Origin: Alphaproteobacteria bacterium
GTDB taxonomy: Bacteria > Pseudomonadota > Alphaproteobacteria > UBA6615
DNA: 6,556 nucleotides
NCBI GenBank assembly: GCA_017643325.1
Contig: JAEPNS010000197.1
Coordinates: 1 to 6,556 of the forward strand
Direction of reading: 5' to 3'
In this document: positions 1 through 4,299 of the stretch, in pieces
Position numbering within the stretch: the stretch's first letter is position 1
Layout: each line of letters begins with the position of its first letter
Made by a program: the position numbers and the translations under genes
The notes under the pieces: model-generated
Seen by the model: only the letters and a program-made list of their open reading frames with translations
Database searches by the model: none
Told to the model about the DNA's origin: nothing

Positions 1-82
1 GCTGTCGAGAAATTATCTTACGTAGACAGCAAGAAAATATTGTCATTTCTGACTTGACGAAAGAAAAATCTTTTCGTTAATT

Positions 83-92
83 GCTAATTAGC
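83..92. promoter_or_regulatory. Perfect 10-bp palindrome GCTAATTAGC, operator-like
   Basis: GCTAATTAGC is its own reverse complement and lies immediately downstream of the candidate -10, where a dimeric repressor or activator could bind. The overlapping stretch 77-91 reads TTAA, seven bases, TTAG, one base short of the alphaproteobacterial CtrA box TTAA-N7-TTAA. No regulator is assigned; a short AT-rich palindrome can arise by chance. Confidence 0.25.
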
Positions 93-95
93 TTT

Positions 96-117
96 TCCGG
101 CGCAGGATCGCGCCGGA
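96..117 (+). other. Strong hairpin in the ilvB leader
   Basis: TCCGGCGC (96-103) pairs perfectly with GCGCCGGA (110-117) around the six-base loop AGGATC. The following bases are TTAACC, not a T-run, so it is not a classic intrinsic terminator for a + transcript. Read on the minus strand it is followed by AAAAGC, also no T-run. It would lie within the first ~30 bases of a transcript from the candidate promoter, where a 5' hairpin could stabilise the mRNA or form part of a leader fold. Confidence 0.5.
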
Positions 118-148
118 TTAACCATATGTGTGCCTGGCGAAGCACGAC

Positions 149-283
149 ATGAACGCAGACGTCCGCGTGACCCGACTGGTCGCGCGCGTTTGCCGTTGGG
201 GTGGCAATCGGCCGACCGATCGTTTATGCCGCCCGCTCGCATCAGGCTTGGAATGCTGCCCGGACCGGTCCGGGCGGCGGTGA
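149..283 (+). CDS. Possible 44-residue leader peptide upstream of ilvB
   Basis: An ATG at 149 opens a 44-codon frame ending at TGA 281-283, 21 bases before the ilvB start. Its first half is rich in branched-chain residues: Val at 5, 7, 11 and 14 and Leu at 10, with further Leu at 26, 30 and 34. A valine-rich leader peptide is the hallmark of attenuation in enteric ilvB (ivbL). Against it: the ribosome site is weak (GAAG at 139-142), about 72% of codons end in G or C, no better than local composition, and no U-rich terminator follows. It may be a chance ORF. Confidence 0.2.
   Translation: MNADVRVTRLVARVCRWGGNRPTDRLCRPLASGLECCPDRSGRR
258..275 (+). repeat. Perfect 18-bp palindrome before the ilvB ribosome site
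   Basis: GCCCGGACC followed by GGTCCGGGC is an uninterrupted palindrome; as RNA it folds into a 7-bp stem with a CCGG loop. Its 3' arm overlaps CGGGCGGC (271-278), which is also perfectly complementary to GCCGCCCG (228-235), so the two pairings exclude each other. The palindrome ends 12 bases before the ribosome site of ilvB. Such an arrangement could be a leader switch or a protein-binding site, but GC-rich DNA makes chance pairing common. Confidence 0.4.
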
Positions 284-287
284 AACT

Positions 288-294
288 GGAAAGG
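288..294 (+). promoter_or_regulatory. Ribosome binding site of ilvB
   Basis: GGAAAGG is a purine-rich Shine-Dalgarno-like site. It is 10 bases before the ATG at 305 but only one base before the GTG at 296, which opens the same frame. The spacing favours ATG 305; an ATG at 320 is also in frame but 25 bases away. Confidence 0.6.
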
Positions 295-304
295 CGTGTT
301 TGAA

Positions 305-2074
305 ATGTCCGGAAATCGCATGACCGGCGCGGAAATGGTGATCAAGGCCCTGGCCGACCAGGGTGTGGAGGTCGTCTTCGGGTATCCCGGCGGCGCCGTC
401 CTTCCGATGTATGACGCCCTCTTCAAGCAGAACTCGGTGCGCCACATCCTCTGCCGGCACGAGCAGGGCGCCGTGCACATGGCAGAAGGCTATGCGCGCT
501 CGACCGGCAAGGTCGGCGTGGTCCTCGTGACGTCTGGCCCGGGCGCGACCAACGCGGTGACCGGCCTGACCGATGCGCTGATGGATTCGATTCCGGTTGT
601 CTGCCTGACCGGCCAGGTGCCGACCCACCTGATCGGCAACGACGCCTTCCAGGAAGCCGACACCACCGGGATCACCCGGCCCTGCACCAAGCACAATTAC
701 CTCGTGAAGGACGTCGACGACCTCAGCCGGACCATGCACGAGGCCTTCTACGTGGCGGCCGCCGGCCGTCCGGGGCCGGTCGTGATCGACCTGCCGAAGG
801 ATGTGCAGTTTGCCGAGGGCGAATACCGCTCGCCGGAGAATGTCACGCACCGGCACTACAACCCGCAGCGCGAGGGCGCGGACGCGGCGATCGAGGAGGC
901 GGTCGATCTCCTGGCGAACGCGAAGAAGCCGATCTTCTATATCGGCGGCGGCTGCATCAATTCAGGCGAGCGCGCCTGCGAACTCGTGACCGAACTGGTC
1001 AAGGCCACCGGTTACCCGGCGACCACCACGATCATGGGGCTGGGCGCCTTCCCGGGCTCGTCGCCGCAGTGGCTGGGCATGCTGGGCATGCACGGAACCT
1101 ACGAGTCCAACCTCGCCATGTACAACTGCGATGTCATGGTCTGCATTGGTGCACGCTTCGACGACCGGGTGACCGGGCGAACCGATGCGTTCTCGCCGGG
1201 GTCGAAGAAGATCCACATCGACATCGACCCGAGCTCGATCAACAAGAACATCCAGGTGGACGTGCCCATCGTCGGCGATGTCGCCAACGTGGTCGAGGAC
1301 ATCCTCGAGAAGTGGCGTGCGCGCGACGCGAAACCCGACGCGAAGGCGCTCGACGCCTGGTGGAAGCAGATCGACGAGTGGCGCGCGGTCGACTGCCTGA
1401 AGTTCGACCAGGGCTTCGACGCCAAGGACGACATCAAGCCGCAATACGCGATCAAGCGCCTGTACGAGCTGACCAAGGACATGGACGCCCGGGTCACGAC
1501 CGAGGTCGGCCAGCACCAGATGTGGGCGGCGCAGTATTACCACTTCGACAAGCCCAACCGCTGGATGACATCGGGCGGCCTCGGCACCATGGGCTACGGC
1601 CTGCCGGCGGCGATCGGGGTCCAGATCGGCCACCCGGACTCGCTCGTCATCGACATCGCGGGCGAGGCGTCGACGATGATGAACATCCAGGAACTGGGGA
1701 CGATCGCCCAGTACAAGCTTCCGGTGAAGGTGTTCATCCTGAACAACTACTGGCTCGGCATGGTCCGCCAGTGGCAGGAACTGCTGCACGGTGCGCGCTA
1801 TTCGGAGTCCTACTCCGACGGCCTGCCGGACTTCATCAAGCTGGCCGAGAGCTTCGGCATCACCGGCCTGCGCGCCACCAGCCCGAACGAGGTGGACGAC
1901 GTCATCACCCAGATGATCGAGACGCCCGGTCCGGTGATCGTCGACATGGTCGTCTCCAAGGAAGAGAACTGTTTCCCGATGATCCCGGGCGGTGCCGCGC
2001 ACAACGAGATCCTGCTCGGCATCGAGGACAAGCAGGAGCAGAAGCAGTCCGAGGAGGGCATGGTCCTCGTCTAG
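305..2074 (+). CDS. ilvB: Acetolactate synthase, large catalytic subunit
   Basis: Thiamin-diphosphate enzyme of the cytoplasm that condenses two pyruvates to acetolactate, or pyruvate with 2-ketobutyrate to acetohydroxybutyrate; it is the first common step to Val, Leu and Ile. The 589-residue length is normal for the family. Order of domains: N-terminal ThDP/PYR domain (~5-170) with GYPGGAVLP and catalytic Glu53 in RHEQGA; central FAD-type domain (~195-330) with GARFDDRVTG (284-291); C-terminal ThDP/PP domain (~380-560) with GEAS (453-456) and Asn480-Asn481. Conserved PTHLIGNDAFQE (106-117) and Trp490 in GMVRQWQ, the position linked to sulfonylurea binding, are present. GEAS replaces the usual GDGS, as I recall for alphaproteobacterial homologues, and YWL follows Asn481 where QYM is more familiar to me. 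The start is ATG 305 by ribosome-site spacing. It is 58 bases upstream of its regulatory subunit. It could equally be named ilvI. Confidence 0.97.
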   Translation: MSGNRMTGAEMVIKALADQGVEVVFGYPGGAVLPMYDALFKQNSVRHILCRHEQGAVHMAEGYARSTGKVGVVLVTSGPGATNAVTGLTDALMDSIPVVCLTGQVPTHLIGNDAFQEADTTGITRPCTKHNYLVKDVDDLSRTMHEAFYVAAAGRPGPVVIDLPKDVQFAEGEYRSPENVTHRHYNPQREGADAAIEEAVDLLANAKKPIFYIGGGCINSGERACELVTELVKATGYPATTTIMGLGAFPGSSPQWLGMLGMHGTYESNLAMYNCDVMVCIGARFDDRVTGRTDAFSPGSKKIHIDIDPSSINKNIQVDVPIVGDVANVVEDILEKWRARDAKPDAKALDAWWKQIDEWRAVDCLKFDQGFDAKDDIKPQYAIKRLYELTKDMDARVTTEVGQHQMWAAQYYHFDKPNRWMTSGGLGTMGYGLPAAIGVQIGHPDSLVIDIAGEASTMMNIQELGTIAQYKLPVKVFILNNYWLGMVRQWQELLHGARYSESYSDGLPDFIKLAESFGITGLRATSPNEVDDVITQMIETPGPVIVDMVVSKEENCFPMIPGGAAHNEILLGIEDKQEQKQSEEGMVLV

Positions 2075-2132
2075 GCGCGCGGCCTGTCCCTTCGGGAAAC
2101 CTGTCCAAGAAAAACAAGAAAGCGAGCGCGTG

Positions 2133-2681
2133 ATGGCGCCAAGGAACGACCCGATCGAGCGGCATGTGATGGCCGTGATCGTCGACAACGAACCCGGCGT
2201 GCTCGCGCGCGTCGTCGGCCTGTTCTCCGGGCGCGGCTACAATATCGAGACCCTGACCGTCGCGGCGATCGACGAGGACGAGGGATCGTCGCGCATCAAC
2301 CTCGTGACCTCGGGCACGCCGATGATCATCGAGCAGATCAAGGCGCAGCTTGAGCGGCTGGTCCCGGTCCGCGAGGTCCATGACCTCACGGAGGAGGGGG
2401 CCTATGTCGAGCACGAGGTGGCACTGGTCAGCATCAAGAACGAGGGCGCGGCGCGGCGCGAGGCGCTGCGGATCGCCGACATCTTCCGCGCGCGTGTCGT
2501 CGACACCGGCGTCGACTCCTTCGTGTTCTCCCTGACGGGCGCGTCGGAGAAGATCGACAGCTTCCTTGTGCTGATGCGCAACCTCGGCGAGACCGAGATC
2601 GCACGCTCGGGCGTCGTCGCCATCCGGCGCGGCGGCAAACAGGGCAAGCCGAACCTGCTCGCGGGAATCGACGAGGACTGA
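2133..2681 (+). CDS. ilvN: Acetolactate synthase, small regulatory subunit
   Basis: Binds the large subunit, raises its activity and confers feedback inhibition by valine. The 182-residue protein starts with a ~10-residue tail, then an N-terminal ACT domain (~11-85) and a C-terminal ALS small-subunit domain (~92-168). The valine-site signature is intact: DNEPGVLARV (18-27) with Gly22, and SGRGYNIE (32-39) with Asn37, matching Gly14 and Asn29 of E. coli IlvH, so feedback control is expected. ARSGVVAIRRG (157-167) is the typical end of the core. The start is ATG 2133; GTG 2130 directly before it is equally possible and adds one residue, while Met13 would cut into the first ACT strand. The ribosome site is weak (GCGAG near 2122-2126), which suggests translational dependence on ilvB 58 bases upstream. 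It could be called ilvH. Confidence 0.96.
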   Translation: MAPRNDPIERHVMAVIVDNEPGVLARVVGLFSGRGYNIETLTVAAIDEDEGSSRINLVTSGTPMIIEQIKAQLERLVPVREVHDLTEEGAYVEHEVALVSIKNEGAARREALRIADIFRARVVDTGVDSFVFSLTGASEKIDSFLVLMRNLGETEIARSGVVAIRRGGKQGKPNLLAGIDED

Positions 2682-2703
2682 AAGCCGGAACCGGCCATTG
2701 CCC

Positions 2704-2734
2704 GCGCGGCGGCAGGCTTGTAAAACCGCCGCGC
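2704..2734 (+). other. Strong GC hairpin between ilvN and ilvC
   Basis: GCGCGGCGG (2704-2712) pairs perfectly with CCGCCGCGC (2726-2734), leaving a 13-base loop that ends in TAAAA. It is followed by ACCGGAATTG, with no T-run, so it is not a standard terminator. It lies 22 bases after ilvN and 93 before ilvC. A second copy of the 5' arm, GCGCGGCG at 2748-2755, can pair with the same middle arm, so two folds compete. A role in mRNA processing or in setting ilvC expression apart from ilvBN is plausible but unproven. Confidence 0.5.
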
Positions 2735-2827
2735 ACCGGAATTGACGGCGCGGCGCCCGCGGACTTGCGGCCCGCCCGCACCCAACACATCGAAACACAT
2801 TGAGACGAAGAACAGGGGACGAGAGAT

Positions 2828-3847
2828 ATGCGCGTTTACTATGACCGCGACGCGGACGTGAACCTCATCAAGGGCAAGAAGATCGCCATCATCGGCTACG
2901 GCAGCCAGGGGCATGCGCATGCGATGAACCTGCGCGACAGCGGCGCGACCGACGTCGTCGTCGCGCTGCGCGAGGGCTCCGGCAGCATCGCCAAGGCCGA
3001 GGGCGCGGGCTTCGAGGTCAAGTCGCCGGCCGAGGCGGCGGCCTGGGCCGACGTCGTGATGGTCCTCGTCCCCGACGAACTCCAGAGCGATCTCTATTAC
3101 GATCACCTGGCGGACAACATGAAGGAGAACGCGGCGATCGCGTTCGCCCACGGCCTCAACGTCCACTTCAACCTGATCGAGCCGCGCGCCGACCTCGACG
3201 TGTTCATGATCGCGCCGAAGGGCCCGGGCCACACCGTGCGCTCCGAGTACGAGCGCGGCGCCGGTGTGCCGACGCTGCTCGCGGTGCACCAGGACGCCAG
3301 CGGCAACTGCCACGACATCGGCCTCAGCTACGGTTCGGCGATCGGCGGCGGGCGCGCGGGCATCATCGAGACCACCTTCAAGGAAGAGTGCGAGACCGAC
3401 CTCTTCGGCGAGCAGACCGTGCTGTGCGGCGGCCTTTCGGCGCTCATCCAGGCCGGGTTCGAGACCCTGGTCGAGGCCGGCTACGCGCCGGAGATGGCGT
3501 ACTTCGAGTGCGTCCACGAGGTGAAGCTGATCGTCGACCTGATCTACGAGGGCGGGCTGGCGAACATGCGCTACTCGGTGTCGAACACGGCCGAGTATGG
3601 CGACTACACCCGCGGCCCGCGCATCGTCACCGACGAGACCAAGGCGGCCATGAAGGAAATCCTCAAGGAAATCCAGACCGGCTCCTTCTCGAAGGAATGG
3701 ATGCTGGAGAACCGCGTCGGCCAGACCGGCTTCAAGACCACGCGCCGGCTGCAGGCCGAGCACCAGCTCGAGGAGACGGGCGAGCGCCTGCGGGGCATGA
3801 TGCCGTGGATCGCCGAGAACGCGCTGGTCGACAAGTCGAAGAACTAG
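2828..3847 (+). CDS. ilvC: Ketol-acid reductoisomerase, class I (short form)
   Basis: Isomerises and reduces acetolactate or acetohydroxybutyrate to the dihydroxy acids in Val, Leu and Ile synthesis, using Mg2+ and NAD(P)H. At 339 residues it is the short class I form. An N-terminal Rossmann domain (~1-182) has GYGSQGHA (23-30); the cofactor loop LREGSGS carries Arg48, Ser51 and Ser53, the pattern usual for NADPH preference. HGLNVHF (108-114) and PKGPGHTVRSEY (130-141, Lys131) follow. The C-terminal knotted helical domain has the metal and substrate residues Asp191 and Glu195 (DLFGE), Glu227 and Glu231, and Ser252 (YSVSNTAEYGD). No key residue is missing. The start is set by AGGGGA at 2814-2819, 8 bases before ATG, the clearest ribosome site in the window. 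It follows ilvN by 146 bases, so it is probably co-transcribed but may have its own control. Confidence 0.98.
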   Translation: MRVYYDRDADVNLIKGKKIAIIGYGSQGHAHAMNLRDSGATDVVVALREGSGSIAKAEGAGFEVKSPAEAAAWADVVMVLVPDELQSDLYYDHLADNMKENAAIAFAHGLNVHFNLIEPRADLDVFMIAPKGPGHTVRSEYERGAGVPTLLAVHQDASGNCHDIGLSYGSAIGGGRAGIIETTFKEECETDLFGEQTVLCGGLSALIQAGFETLVEAGYAPEMAYFECVHEVKLIVDLIYEGGLANMRYSVSNTAEYGDYTRGPRIVTDETKAAMKEILKEIQTGSFSKEWMLENRVGQTGFKTTRRLQAEHQLEETGERLRGMMPWIAENALVDKSKN

Positions 3848-3863
3848 ACCGGCATGCGAATCA

Positions 3864-3896
3864 GGCCTCGTGACGCAAACATGCCGTCACGAGGCC
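3864..3896. terminator. Perfect 12-bp inverted repeat after ilvC, probable terminator
   Basis: GGCCTCGTGACG (3864-3875) and CGTCACGAGGCC (3885-3896) form a perfect 12-bp stem with a 9-base loop, 16 bases after the ilvC stop. Position and stability suggest transcript end or 3'-end protection. There is no T-run on either strand (GAAGCATG after it on +, TGATTCGC on -), so it is either a U-less terminator, a Rho-linked 3' stabiliser, or bidirectional if the minus-strand ORF at 4038-4244 is real. Confidence 0.5.
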
Positions 3897-3902
3897 GAAG
3901 CA

Positions 3903-3934
3903 TGCACCATGGTTAACAAAACCGTTGCGGTGCA
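3903..3934 (+). other. Bulged hairpin in the AT-rich half of the ilvC-leuA gap
   Basis: TGCACC (3903-3908) pairs with GGTGCA (3929-3934), and ATGGTT (3909-3914) pairs with AACCGT (3920-3925) with one G-U, leaving a TGC bulge and a five-base AACAA loop. The 12 pairs make a stable element. It contains the start of the short ORF at 3909, so it could act as a leader stem. ATGGTTAA read on the other strand is TTAACCAT, the CtrA half-site, which is an alternative meaning for the same bases. Confidence 0.35.
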
Positions 3935-3965
3935 CTGCAATATCGCTCTAAAACTAGGGCGTTAA
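3909..3965 (+). CDS. Possible 18-residue leader peptide upstream of leuA
   Basis: ATG 3909 to TAA 3963-3965 encodes MVNKTVAVHCNIALKLGR. Six of 18 residues are branched-chain (three Val, one Ile, two Leu), and both Leu codons are CTA (3948-3950, 3954-3956), a codon that I find nowhere in the four complete genes here. Rare CTA codons mark the enteric leu leader. The stop codon forms the loop of a small hairpin (GCGT 3959-3962 with ACGC 3966-3969) that runs into TTTTCTTT. Ribosome site: GAAG at 3897-3900, weak. No promoter is evident between ilvC and it, so it would have to be reached by read-through. The AT-rich context could create CTA by chance. Confidence 0.22.
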   Translation: MVNKTVAVHCNIALKLGR

Positions 3966-4037
3966 ACGCTTTTCTTTGCATACTGGTGTACGGGTTGTTC
4001 ACCAATTGTTAACGATCCGGCGTCGATTCTAGCCCCG

Positions 4038-4244
4038 TTAAGGATAGTTTCGGCCGGAGCCGTTGGGGAGATCGGGGACGTGACCATCGTCCATGCAGAT
4101 CGGGACCTGGGCCACCGCCTCGTTTTCGGGGCGGCGAACGGCCGTGCATGCCTGCTGCGGATCGATCTCGACGCGCTTCTTGTTGGCGGCGCGGCCCTGC
4201 GACTTAGGCGCCCCTGAACGACGACAGTGCCGTGCGGCCTGCAT
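4038..4244 (-). CDS. Hypothetical small protein, minus strand, not recognised
   Basis: A 68-codon frame on the minus strand (ATG at 4244, TAA at 4040-4038) between ilvC and leuA. Over its last 55 codons I count about 71% G+C at position 1, 47% at position 2 and 82% at position 3, the order expected of a real gene in this genome; the overlapping + frames give the wrong order. The peptide is hydrophilic with two Cys, a KKRVEIDPQQ stretch and the end NGSGRNYP; there is no signal peptide or membrane segment. I do not recognise the family. The first ~13 codons look less coding-like, no ribosome site precedes the ATG, and no other start codon is in frame, so the gene may be truncated, use an unseen start, or be a remnant. 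It would be convergent with ilvC and divergent from leuA. Confidence 0.35.
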   Translation of the reverse strand: MQAARHCRRSGAPKSQGRAANKKRVEIDPQQACTAVRRPENEAVAQVPICMDDGHVPDLPNGSGRNYP

Positions 4245-4254
4245 TGTTCAGGGG
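4211..4254 (+). other. 9-bp inverted repeat in the leuA leader
   Basis: CCCCTGAAC (4211-4219) pairs perfectly with GTTCAGGGG (4246-4254). Within the 26-base loop AGTGC (4226-4230) can pair with GCATT (4241-4245) including one G-U. ATTTCT follows the stem, a weak U-rich tail, and the leuA ATG is 45 bases downstream. It could be an attenuator-type stem for leuA. It also contains the ATG of the minus-strand ORF in its loop, so either reading is possible. Confidence 0.35.
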
Positions 4255-4299
4255 ATTTCTGAAAGCCCAAGTCAACCAATCAGTATTGAGACAGGACCC

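Larger units (their letters stand above)
1..304 (+). promoter_or_regulatory. ilvB upstream region and mRNA leader
   Basis: No convincing protein gene lies in these 304 bases. The first ~95 are AT-rich, unlike the rest of the window, and look like promoter DNA. A candidate -35 TTGACG sits at 54-59, with weak -10 candidates GTTAAT (76-81, 16-base spacer) or TTAATT (77-82, 17-base spacer). If it is used, transcription would start near 88-90 and leave a leader of about 215 bases, long for a simple leader. The leader holds a strong hairpin (96-117), a short ORF (149-283) and a perfect 18-bp palindrome (258-275). At the window edge GCTGTC (1-6) and GACAGC (25-30) form a 6-bp inverted repeat with an 18-base loop, of unknown meaning. 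The promoter call rests on partial matches to the sigma-70 consensus only. Confidence 0.45.

Noticed and set aside
12..40. Divergent minus-strand promoter with GATAAT near base 12
   Set aside because: No matching -35 at proper distance and no minus-strand gene within the window to serve.
2087..2097. Small stem TCCC-TTC-GGGA between ilvB and ilvN
   Set aside because: Only four pairs and no T-run; too weak to call a terminator.
2742..2770. TTGACG at 2742 as a -35 for an ilvC promoter
   Set aside because: No acceptable -10 at 16-18 bases; the region downstream is GC-rich.
3976..4032. TTG-start 18-codon ORF with several Val and Leu codons in the AT-rich gap
   Set aside because: No ribosome site and a TTG start; hydrophobic codons are common in AT-rich DNA, and the ATG ORF at 3909 is the better leader candidate.
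4080..4217. 45-codon + strand ORF with GTG start and a GGGGAG ribosome-like site
   Set aside because: The peptide reads plausibly, but G+C at its codon positions (about 82/47/71) does not fit this genome, whereas the opposite frame does; kept only as a competing reading of the same bases.
4093..4299. In-frame N-terminal extension of LeuA by 69 residues
   Set aside because: No ribosome site at 4093, Cys- and Arg-rich text unlike LeuA, and codon-position G+C in the wrong order (position 2 above position 1); ATG 4300 has a purine-rich site and the usual N-terminus.
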